This document shows positions 9,247 to 16,905 of a DNA stretch of 64,000 bases, piece after piece. This DNA comes from Owenweeksia sp965229445 (GTDB lineage Bacteria; Bacteroidota; Bacteroidia; Flavobacteriales; Schleiferiaceae): the NCBI GenBank assembly GCA_965229445.1, contig OZ245876.1, positions 930,001 through 994,000 of the forward strand, in the 5' to 3' direction. A model generated the notes under the pieces. It saw only the letters and a program-made list of their open reading frames with translations, did not search any database and was not told where the DNA came from. The translations under genes were made by a program, and so were the position numbers. The stretch's first letter is position 1. Every line of letters begins with the position of its first letter.

Positions 9247-9909
9247 CTATATCACCTGGTAGATGAAATATGCATATAAGAAGAATCGCAAAAATCGGCT
9301 TAAAGCTACGATCCAGTATAAGCGAAAAGGATAATCAATCATACCCGCCACTGTACTCACTGGCGAAAATGGGAGAGGGGTTAAAGCTGATATGAAAATT
9401 ACCAGACCGCCATAACGACGAAACAATTTTACTTGCTCCTTAAATTTTACATCTACCCAGAGTTTTACTCGTTTTAAGCGGTGAATCTGAGTACCAATAA
9501 ACCAGCTGATCATTCCTCCCACATAGGATAATAAGGCTAGAAAGAACACGATCAGATACGGGTGTGGAAATGTGTTGGCCCATATGATATACATATCTGG
9601 CGGTAATAGGCCTGTGAAGCACTCACTGATAAAAAGAGTCGTAAAAATCAACCAATCCGGTAAACGAGAAAAGATTATCTCTTCCATCTGGTTAATGTCT
9701 AAAACAAAGGTGGTGAATCCCCACAGTACCAACATGAATAAGGTAGCCACCAAAATCAGTCTAATGATATTGGTACCCACAAACCGATAATGACCGGTAC
9801 GCTTAAAATAATTATGGTACCGGAAGCCCTTCTGTTTGAAGCTCAATTTACTGAGCCTCAATTCGCGTTTTTTACGTTGTTCGTCTGTCACTTTGCTCTG
9901 GCAAAACAA
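9247..9909 (-). CDS. VTT-domain (DedA/YqaA-like) membrane protein
   Basis: Predicted inner-membrane protein of 220 residues. After a basic N-terminal stretch (about 45 residues) come a first membrane helix (IIRLILVATLFMLVLWGF) and a VTT/SNARE-associated domain with the re-entrant features FTGLLPPDMYIIW and ALTPLPFSPVSTVAG; DedA-superfamily members with this pattern are linked to lipid scrambling or flipping. The frame opens with TTG at 9909; a GTG seven codons in is an alternative and no ATG is available near. It precedes the aminotransferase gene on the same strand and is divergent from the polymerase/ligase gene at 9984. Confidence 0.72.
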   Translation of the reverse strand: MFCQSKVTDEQRKKRELRLSKLSFKQKGFRYHNYFKRTGHYRFVGTNIIRLILVATLFMLVLWGFTTFVLDINQMEEIIFSRLPDWLIFTTLFISECFTGLLPPDMYIIWANTFPHPYLIVFFLALLSYVGGMISWFIGTQIHRLKRVKLWVDVKFKEQVKLFRRYGGLVIFISALTPLPFSPVSTVAGMIDYPFRLYWIVALSRFLRFFLYAYFIYQVI

Positions 9910-9983
9910 GATGGGCGGCCAAAAGTAACATAATGCTCGGCAATGTTTACTTTTAAGCCTTCATCAAACTCTGATTCCTTATT

Positions 9984-11942
9984 GTGAGCCAACAAAAGTC
10001 AGGCCTGATTAGCACGCTCTACTTACTGCTGTTTGCTTTAATGCCAATCATTTACATAAATTCTGTTGTAGATAATACACTTGTACCCCGCCAGGTGTTC
10101 GCCAGCTTGGTGTTACTACTGGTTGGAATAATTGCCTGGAGCCAGACAAAGAAAATGGCGACCTATAAATTTAGTTGGCCAGTCATTTTGATCTCCGTAT
10201 TTGTCTTGGTGAATATAGCTTCGGTTTCCCAGGCCATTAATCCAATAGATGCTTATGCTGTCATCAGTCGATACCTGTTAATGTTCAGTTTCCTGGCTTT
10301 GACAATACACCTCATTCAACAAAAGCAGCTGAACGTACATAAACTTATTGGGGGAGCTATCATCCTTACGGGACTGAGCGCATTGGTGGCATTGTTTAAG
10401 ATCCTTCAGATTTTGGGTTCGGGTGATTTTGTTCAGGATATTTATGAGGTTAGAGGTCTGTTTGGTCACAAAAACCTGTTGTCTTCGGCTTTAATGCTTG
10501 GCTTGCCTTTCGCCATCATGGGAAGCGCGGTATATTCTAAATCCAGGTACAAACAGCTGTCCCTGGCTCTGAGCCTTTTAGTGGTAGCCGAAGTATTTGT
10601 CCTTCGTACCAGAGGGGTGTGGCTGGCTACCTTCATTGGCACTGGGGTAGCCTTAAGTGCTTTCTTTTCTCAACGTGCCAAGATGAAATTGATATTTACC
10701 TTTCCTTTTAAATGGTTGGGAATTGGCTTTGTGATTGCATGTGCCTTGTTGATTGGCCTTTTCGCTTCCAGTGGGTTCAGGGATAACATTTCTGATCGCA
10801 GTAATTTGGATAAAAGAATCGTTTTTTGGCAGAATAGCATGGATATGATTGCCGAAAACCCTGTTTTAGGCGTGGGAGCTGGTAACTGGCGGATCAATTT
10901 CCCTAAATATGGCTTATCGCATAATCAGGAAAGTGGTTCGGATTTTAGACTGGATCAGAATGTTTACCAAGGGATTACTCATATTCAGCGTCCCCACAAC
11001 GATTACCTGTGGATCTGGAGTGAAGCCGGGCCGCTTGCCTTGCTGAGCTACCTGGGCCTATTTTTATTGGCACTATTTAAGGCCTGGCGCAATTTGGCTT
11101 CCTCGGATAGCGTTCAGGAAATGGCTTTGGATCTCTTAGCAGTTTTTGGCATTACAGCTTTCCTGGTGTTCTCATTTACGGATTTCCCGCTGGAGAGAAC
11201 CAGTCATCAATTGTTGGCTCTAACGCTAGTCGTATTGGCGTTTCGCAAGGTAGATTCTAAAGGTCTTAAACTGCCGTTTCGCAGTGTTCTCGGCGTATGT
11301 ATAGTTTTCCTATTGACGTCAGTCTGGGTGGGTGTTCATCGCTGGCAAGGAGAGAGTCATACGCTGGATATCCATGAAGCCAATAGCACCAGAAATGCCA
11401 GAAAGATTATCCTGGCCGTAGAAGAGGCGGAGAATGGCTTTTATAATATGGATCAGTATGCCAATCCATTGCGATATTACAGCAGCATAGGAAAGCTGGC
11501 TTTAGAAAATGTTCCCGGAGCATTTGAGGATGTCCAAATAGCCCATGATATTCATCCTTACAATATCATCGTGTTGAATCAGATGGGAAATGTGTATAAG
11601 ATGCAGGGCAATATGGATGAAGCCCTGAAGTATTATAAACAGTCCGTAGAAATTTCATTTTGGTTTGAGAGTGGCAGACTAAATATGGCGGAGATTTATA
11701 AGGAGAAGGAGGACCCCTTGGAAGCCTTGGCCACTCTAAGTCAGGTGCGTCGATCTTCTCGAAATCCCAAGTTTCTGGAACTACTAGCCTGGTCTCTGCC
11801 TAGGGTAGTTGCGTCTTATCCGGAGCATGGCAGATTTAAACCGCTGGTGGAATATTTGAATCAGAGAAAGCCGAAATCCAGAGAACAGTACGTTCAGTAT
11901 TTTCTGGAGTTTAGATTACCGTCTTCAAAGAGCCAATCTTAA
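9984..11942 (+). CDS. O-antigen ligase/polymerase (Wzy_C) with C-terminal TPR region
   Basis: Polytopic inner-membrane protein of 652 residues, probably polymerising a lipid-linked polysaccharide or ligating it to a lipid acceptor. About ten to twelve hydrophobic helices fill residues 10-460; the periplasmic loop carries the family hallmark HNDYLWIWSEAGPLALL, with GVGAGNWRINFP before it. The last 180 residues are soluble and contain tetratricopeptide-like helices (VLNQMGNVYKMQGNMDEALK and following). Start is GTG at 9984; the preceding TGA-rich stretch has no better codon. Its end overlaps the convergent glycosyltransferase by 18 bp. Polymerase and ligase cannot be told apart from sequence. 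Confidence 0.82.
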   Translation: MSQQKSGLISTLYLLLFALMPIIYINSVVDNTLVPRQVFASLVLLLVGIIAWSQTKKMATYKFSWPVILISVFVLVNIASVSQAINPIDAYAVISRYLLMFSFLALTIHLIQQKQLNVHKLIGGAIILTGLSALVALFKILQILGSGDFVQDIYEVRGLFGHKNLLSSALMLGLPFAIMGSAVYSKSRYKQLSLALSLLVVAEVFVLRTRGVWLATFIGTGVALSAFFSQRAKMKLIFTFPFKWLGIGFVIACALLIGLFASSGFRDNISDRSNLDKRIVFWQNSMDMIAENPVLGVGAGNWRINFPKYGLSHNQESGSDFRLDQNVYQGITHIQRPHNDYLWIWSEAGPLALLSYLGLFLLALFKAWRNLASSDSVQEMALDLLAVFGITAFLVFSFTDFPLERTSHQLLALTLVVLAFRKVDSKGLKLPFRSVLGVCIVFLLTSVWVGVHRWQGESHTLDIHEANSTRNARKIILAVEEAENGFYNMDQYANPLRYYSSIGKLALENVPGAFEDVQIAHDIHPYNIIVLNQMGNVYKMQGNMDEALKYYKQSVEISFWFESGRLNMAEIYKEKEDPLEALATLSQVRRSSRNPKFLELLAWSLPRVVASYPEHGRFKPLVEYLNQRKPKSREQYVQYFLEFRLPSSKSQS

Positions 11943-12788
11943 CCTATTGGCTGCTATAAGCAGTCTCGACTTTAAACCTTTAACCAGCGCCTTTTGATAA
12001 TGCATTCTGGCTTGTTGGTGATCCCCTTGTTTCTGGTAGAATCTACCTGCTTCATAGTGTTTTCTTTTTCGTGCCATGCACTCCAGGTCAGGATCGATAA
12101 TCTGTTCCTCACGAAGTTTTTCCAGAGCCTTGAAGACACACTGAAGATGAGTCTCAAGCTTACTGCTCATCCCACCTTCTACGCGATAATAGCTAATAGC
12201 CCCGGTATTAAACTTAAATAAAATACCATGATGAAGCAGGCGTGTCCAGAGATGTAAATCTTCAGCGCCATGCAATTCCCGATCTTCTGAGAATGGAAAT
12301 TTAAGTGCTACTTCACGATTTAAAACCACCGCGCTAGGTACTAAAGGATTATCATGCGTGAGCAGCTCCGATATCTTGCGTACTGGATTGGTTGAACGGA
12401 GCTGTCTCTTATGGCCCTTAATATTATAAACCCGGTGATAGATTACGCCTGCAGACGGTGAGTCAGTTAAATCTTGTTGCAGGTATTCCAGTTTCCTTTC
12501 ATGCCACATATCGTCTGCATCCAATAAGGCCAGCCAGCCAGCTTTGGCAGTTCTGATAGCTGTGTTTCGGCTGGCTCCTAAACCCTTGTTTTCCTGGGAG
12601 ATAACCCGCGTCTCAATATCTATTGAATTAATCCATTCCTCAATGATTTCCAGGGAGTTATCGGTGGAGCCATCATTTACAATCACCACCTCGAAATCTT
12701 TGAATGTCTGATTTTGGAGACTTTTTAAAGTTGCTCCCAAACTGTCGCTCGCGTTATAGACGGGAATGATGACACTAACTCGTGACAT
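11925..12788 (-). CDS. Family 2 glycosyltransferase
   Basis: Cytoplasmic GT-A glycosyltransferase of 287 residues, expected to add a sugar from a nucleotide donor to a growing polysaccharide repeat unit. It shows the GT2 N terminus VSVIIPVYNASDSL, the nucleotide-binding VIVNDGSTDNS and the metal-binding LLDADDMW motif; SEDRELHGAEDLHLW supplies the ED acceptor-site motif. The C-terminal 60 residues have a short TPR-like helical pair (YEAGRFYQKQGDHQQARMHY). It is the last gene of a minus-strand run, five bp after the next GT2 gene, and its 3' end overlaps the convergent polymerase gene. Confidence 0.87.
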   Translation of the reverse strand: MSRVSVIIPVYNASDSLGATLKSLQNQTFKDFEVVIVNDGSTDNSLEIIEEWINSIDIETRVISQENKGLGASRNTAIRTAKAGWLALLDADDMWHERKLEYLQQDLTDSPSAGVIYHRVYNIKGHKRQLRSTNPVRKISELLTHDNPLVPSAVVLNREVALKFPFSEDRELHGAEDLHLWTRLLHHGILFKFNTGAISYYRVEGGMSSKLETHLQCVFKALEKLREEQIIDPDLECMARKRKHYEAGRFYQKQGDHQQARMHYQKALVKGLKSRLLIAANRLRLAL

Positions 12789-12793
12789 AATGC

Positions 12794-13822
12794 TTATCCT
12801 TCAAAGTATTTACCCGGAAAAAGTATACTGCGCAGCTTTTTAGCAGGTTTAAGCAGTCCTAATCTTTGCATGATATCACGGGCAATCTCTACTATAAAGG
12901 TATAGATAATATGTAATCTCAGATTTTTACGATAATTGGAGTAATAGCGAAATAGTTCCCGGTTCATTCTCCGGTTTTCCTTGGTTCGCTTCTGATAGTA
13001 CAAGTTACCCTGCCACCAGGTAGACACTTTTTTTATGGCAGCATTTACATCCTTTTCTACCTCAGGGATATGGGTGTGAATGAATTCCTGTATCTTCCTT
13101 ATCTCTACATATACTCTGGCGGTGGACCTGGATTTTTCCCTCTGAGTAGATGGATGAACCCTGAAATAATTCAGGTGATCAGACTTAAACGCCAGGTCAG
13201 ATTGGCAAAGCATTCTGGTGTATAAGTACCAGTCGCCATTGAGAATCATATCCGGATCGGCCATGCCACATTGCATATAAACCGACTTGCGCAATAATGC
13301 CCCACTGGCATTGGGTATTGGGTTATGATACAACAACCACTCTCTGCAAGCCTCTCTTCCAGGTTTCACAAAGTCATTTTTCCAGGTATCAGTCTTATAA
13401 ATAAAGGCGAGGTTTTTCTCATAACTATTAATGATTTGATCCTGCTCATCAATCAAATAACTCTGCGCATAGCAGATCCCAACCTCATGATTTTGATCGA
13501 GCAATGGCACTAGTTTTTCGAGGAAATCCTTCTCGCAGTAATCATCACTCTCCGCAAACCATAAATAATCGCCACTTGCCATTTGTGCTCCCAGATTCCA
13601 CTGGTGAAATGGCCCGCCGCTATTCTTATCGTTAAATACCGTTTTGATCTTTGAGTGCTTATTGGAATAACTTTCAATAATATTCCTGCTTCCGTCTGTG
13701 GAGGCATCATCAAGGATGATTAACTCCCAATTGTCACAGGTTTGGTTCAACACGCTGTCTATGCGTCTTGAAAGAAAGCTTTCATGATTAAAACTAGGTA
13801 TGATTACGCTGACTTTCGGCAT
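12794..13822 (-). CDS. Family 2 glycosyltransferase
   Basis: GT-A fold glycosyltransferase of 342 residues. Motifs are VSVIIPSFNHESFL at the N terminus, LIILDDASTDGS for the nucleotide and WFAESDDY as the DxD-like metal site. The region after residue 230 is basic and helical and may sit on the membrane surface. It lies one base from the sulfotransferase-like gene upstream and five bp from the next GT2 gene, so these three form one operon in the polysaccharide region. Donor and linkage are unknown. Confidence 0.87.
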   Translation of the reverse strand: MPKVSVIIPSFNHESFLSRRIDSVLNQTCDNWELIILDDASTDGSRNIIESYSNKHSKIKTVFNDKNSGGPFHQWNLGAQMASGDYLWFAESDDYCEKDFLEKLVPLLDQNHEVGICYAQSYLIDEQDQIINSYEKNLAFIYKTDTWKNDFVKPGREACREWLLYHNPIPNASGALLRKSVYMQCGMADPDMILNGDWYLYTRMLCQSDLAFKSDHLNYFRVHPSTQREKSRSTARVYVEIRKIQEFIHTHIPEVEKDVNAAIKKVSTWWQGNLYYQKRTKENRRMNRELFRYYSNYRKNLRLHIIYTFIVEIARDIMQRLGLLKPAKKLRSILFPGKYFEG

Positions 13823-13823
13823 T

Positions 13824-14447
13824 TTAGTCTTTTAGATAGTAGCGAAAGGCTGCTCGTAAATCATGCTTAGTGAACTTTTCCACCCCCCGGATAGCATGAT
13901 GATTTAGATTCACAACATCTTCATAATGCAATTCATGGTATCTGTCAGCCAATAGTCTTGCATAACTCTTGCCCTGATTTTGATACTGCTCAGTAAGCTT
14001 TAAGTTAAATTCCATGTTGTTTAGCCTGGGATCATAAACTTCACCTTCCTGCTGGTTTCGGTTCATAAGGCTCTGGGCTACCTCTTGCTTGTTTCGCAAT
14101 ACATGAAGCACTTTAGCTTTGGGAAATACATCTAGCCACATAGGAAGGGTAAAGGTGTTTCTGGGATCTTTCCAACCCCAATCTTTTGGAAACAGTTGAT
14201 ACTGTAACTTTTGCCATCGGCCGATAAGCTTAAAATGTTCCTCGTATAGCTTCCTGGTAGGAAGTAACTTATAATGTTCGGGTTTAGGTACTACCGGTTC
14301 CAACCAATTGGCTTTTGCAGCCCATAAGCTTTGTTGGTTTAGACTTAAGAAATGCATGGCTTCAAAGTTGTGATCCTTGACCACACCCATAAAGATTCCT
14401 GCACGCTCCAGACTCTTAGTTACAAGCGTGGTGCCGCTTCGGTGCAT
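13824..14447 (-). CDS. Sulfotransferase-like protein, start codon uncertain
   Basis: PAPS-dependent sulfotransferase family protein, probably modifying a polysaccharide. The first ATG (14447) gives 207 residues starting MHRSGTTLVTKSLERAGIFMG, which is already inside the 5'-phosphosulfate loop (RSGTT). The codons just upstream continue in frame as R-A-P-L-I-I-I-G, the beta strand that always precedes this loop, back to a TAA near 14489, yet they hold no ATG, GTG or TTG. The true start may be a rare codon (ATC or ATA), or there may be a frameshift or sequence error. The 3'-phosphate region is WKDPRNTFTLPMW with VLHVLRNKQEVAQSL. First gene of the three-gene minus-strand run. Confidence 0.75.
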   Translation of the reverse strand: MHRSGTTLVTKSLERAGIFMGVVKDHNFEAMHFLSLNQQSLWAAKANWLEPVVPKPEHYKLLPTRKLYEEHFKLIGRWQKLQYQLFPKDWGWKDPRNTFTLPMWLDVFPKAKVLHVLRNKQEVAQSLMNRNQQEGEVYDPRLNNMEFNLKLTEQYQNQGKSYARLLADRYHELHYEDVVNLNHHAIRGVEKFTKHDLRAAFRYYLKD

Positions 14448-14546
14448 TCCTATTATGATGAGGGGTGCGCGGATAAGTCTTTTACCTTAGTTTCGTGACA
14501 GCAATCTGAATCACGTTTATATCAGATGCTGTAAAGTTGGGAAATT

Positions 14547-15281
14547 TTGAAGTATATCTTTTTACATATTCCTAAAACCGCTGGTACGGCTTTAAGACAA
14601 AGTCTTATGGGGAGCTTTCGGGAAAAAGATACGGCCACTTGCTATAGAATCGGCCATGTAACGGAAGACTTGGAAGCAGCTGTTAAAGAAGGCAAAAAAC
14701 TCATTATTGGCCATATTGATTTCAGTCATTTGGGTGAGGTTGAAATTCCCACTGAGTACAAACTATTGGCCATGTTTAGGCATCATGCGGAACGTATAAT
14801 ATCTACTTATATTCATTTTCAAAAGCACACGAATCCGGCTTATTCTACCTGGAAAGGAGGCGAAATGGAATTTAAGGATTTTCTGAAAAGTGAATTTGCG
14901 AACCACTATCTGCTGCAGCTTTTTAGTGGAAAAAAGGGAAAAATACCTGAGCCAGCTGAACAAAGTGAACTATTAAAAATTGCCGAACAAAATCTTGATA
15001 AACTAAGTTGGGTGGGCATCACAGAGCGGTTTGATGATGCTCTATTTTCATTAAGTCAGTTTATGGGTCGCCAGCTCAAGCACCCGGGCTATTACAACGA
15101 GGGAGGTGAGGCAGAGAAACACCGGGAATTGCGATCTAAATTCAGACCCGAGATCTTGCTGCGCAATTCCTCTGAAATCTTACTTTACCAGATCGCATTA
15201 AAAAGATTCGACCAGCAGCTTGATCAAATAAAATTCAGAAAGATTAAGCGGGCTTGGTTTAATTTTAGATCCAGGAAATAG
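14547..15281 (+). CDS. Sulfotransferase family protein (HIPKTAGT type)
   Basis: Predicted cytoplasmic carbohydrate sulfotransferase of 244 residues, using PAPS. The PAPS-binding loop is KYIFLHIPKTAGTALRQSL at the very N terminus and the 3'-phosphate strand is LLAMFRHHAERIISTYIHF, the pattern of the 2-O-sulfotransferase/Gal-3-O-sulfotransferase-like group. The start is a TTG at 14547, with no ATG before the motif, and the loop leaves no room for a later start. It is divergent from the sulfotransferase at 14447 with about 100 bp between, and is followed 29 bp later by a small membrane protein. Acceptor not known. Confidence 0.78.
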   Translation: MKYIFLHIPKTAGTALRQSLMGSFREKDTATCYRIGHVTEDLEAAVKEGKKLIIGHIDFSHLGEVEIPTEYKLLAMFRHHAERIISTYIHFQKHTNPAYSTWKGGEMEFKDFLKSEFANHYLLQLFSGKKGKIPEPAEQSELLKIAEQNLDKLSWVGITERFDDALFSLSQFMGRQLKHPGYYNEGGEAEKHRELRSKFRPEILLRNSSEILLYQIALKRFDQQLDQIKFRKIKRAWFNFRSRK

Positions 15282-15310
15282 TGTAATGGAGTTTTAAGAA
15301 AACCAGGTTT

Positions 15311-15766
15311 ATGACATTGAAACCCTTAAATAACCTTTCAGAATTTACGACAGATAAACGGGTGAAAATTCGCGCTGAGAAATTCACTGAGCTTTGGGAG
15401 GAGCTCAATGAATTTACATTACCGGTTGAAGTAAGCAGTTTTATTAATAGCGAAGTTGATCATATTAATAGTTTGGGAGACAAGGATCGGATTTTCAAGT
15501 ATCTAGGAAAGAGTCAGGCAGCTATACTCAAGTTGGTAAAGGAGAAAATGGAGCTTATTCCTTCGAATTATTACCGCAATATGTGGTTGGGAATGGGCAT
15601 GGCTATTTTTGGAATTCCCCTGGGTATGATCTTCGCCTTGAGTTTAGGTAATATGGCTTTTATCGGCATAGGAATTCCAATTGGTCTTGCGATAGGAATT
15701 GGCATTGGTATTTCTATGGATGCCAAGGCTAAAAAGGAAGGAAAACAGCTAAGATTCGAATCTTGA
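15311..15766 (+). CDS. Small membrane protein of unknown function
   Basis: I do not recognise this 151-residue protein. Residues 1-90 are soluble, charged and mostly helical; residues 91-111 and 115-136 form two membrane helices very rich in Gly and Ile (IGIGIPIGLAIGIGIGIS), with a basic tail KAKKEGKQLRF. The stop codon overlaps the start of the S41 peptidase gene by four bases (TTGA), so the two are translationally coupled and may act together. No signal peptide. A Gly-zipper-like membrane hairpin is all that can be inferred. Confidence 0.6.
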   Translation: MTLKPLNNLSEFTTDKRVKIRAEKFTELWEELNEFTLPVEVSSFINSEVDHINSLGDKDRIFKYLGKSQAAILKLVKEKMELIPSNYYRNMWLGMGMAIFGIPLGMIFALSLGNMAFIGIGIPIGLAIGIGIGISMDAKAKKEGKQLRFES

Positions 15767-16725
15767 ATAGCAAAGTATACATCCTTCTCGGTAGTTTTCT
15801 TTTGGTCTTCGGACTTTTCTCATGTCAGAATAAGGATAACATTGGTGCGGCCAGGCAGTACTTTGCTATAGCGTTTGATAGTATTGAGAAGTATTCACTT
15901 CACAGACATTCGCTCAATATTGATTCTATAGAAAGCTATTATGCTCAGGAGCTTAATGACACTATGCCAATTAAGTACGCGCACCACTATTTGGAATTTG
16001 CCATTAATTCCATCGATCAGCATAGTGATTTGATTAGGCCTGCGGAGTTTAGGGAGAAAATTCAATCCCCAGCTGAACTGTTTGCGTTTAGGGGAAGATT
16101 CATCAGCGATACTTATGCCTATATTGAAATTAGAGCTTGTAATGCATTGGATTCTGGATCTGCAAAAGCTTATGCAGATAGTTTATTATCCCTAACCAAC
16201 TTGCTTTATAACCTAAATCCTTCCGGTTGGATCATTGATTTGCGTTCCAACACAGGAGGGAATCTGTACCCCATGGTGGCAGGCCTTAGTCCGCTGTTGG
16301 GTGAAGGAATATTAGGTTATCACCTGTATCCCACGGGAGAGAAAGAGCCATGGTATGCCTTTATGAATGTTAATAATGCCGATGAACCTTCTTTGCAGTT
16401 GCTGGATTCTTTGTACCAAATTCCCACACGGGAAAGGCTAGTCATCTTGATCGGGGCAGGTACCGGGAGTGCAGGGGAGGGCTTGCTTCTTTCGTTTAGG
16501 GGCGATGACAGGGTAAAAGTTATTGGAGAGCCTACCTATGGTATGGCAACTGGCAATCGCATGGTCTTTCTGCAGGATAGTACTGCGTTAAACATCACCG
16601 ATTCATATATGACTGACCGAAACGGAAACTATTCGACCGGTAAACTTGAACCCGATGTGTTAACCGGTGACGCTGTTCAAACCTTTGAACTAGCCTACAA
16701 GTGGATAAATTTTGATTGGGAATAA
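15763..16725 (+). CDS. S41-family peptidase-like lipoprotein
   Basis: A 320-residue predicted lipoprotein (lipobox LFSC, Cys21) with a C-terminal S41 (tail-specific protease) fold. GWIIDLRSNTGGNLYPM is the conserved strand-loop, and Ser236 in GTGSAGEGLLLSF is the expected nucleophile, with Glu239. The later motif is VIGEPTYGMATGN, which lacks the Lys of CtpA-type enzymes, so it belongs with the tricorn-like/Lys-independent group or may be altered in activity. No PDZ domain is visible. Start is TTG at 15763, overlapping the stop of the preceding gene by four bases. Probably in the periplasm or outer membrane; substrate unknown. Confidence 0.75.
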   Translation: MNSKVYILLGSFLLVFGLFSCQNKDNIGAARQYFAIAFDSIEKYSLHRHSLNIDSIESYYAQELNDTMPIKYAHHYLEFAINSIDQHSDLIRPAEFREKIQSPAELFAFRGRFISDTYAYIEIRACNALDSGSAKAYADSLLSLTNLLYNLNPSGWIIDLRSNTGGNLYPMVAGLSPLLGEGILGYHLYPTGEKEPWYAFMNVNNADEPSLQLLDSLYQIPTRERLVILIGAGTGSAGEGLLLSFRGDDRVKVIGEPTYGMATGNRMVFLQDSTALNITDSYMTDRNGNYSTGKLEPDVLTGDAVQTFELAYKWINFDWE

Positions 16726-16905
16726 ATTGCTGTACCGATAGCAATCATCTTAAACCACAAAGCATGGAACCGCAATTGAGTTAAAGTAGACAACATCCAA
16801 CTGCTCAATATTTCCCCTTTAACTAAGCAATGTTTCCAATTGGATAAATCAGGCCTTAGGATGACGGCATAAGTATATAGTTTGGGTGCAACAAACAAAA
16901 TAACC

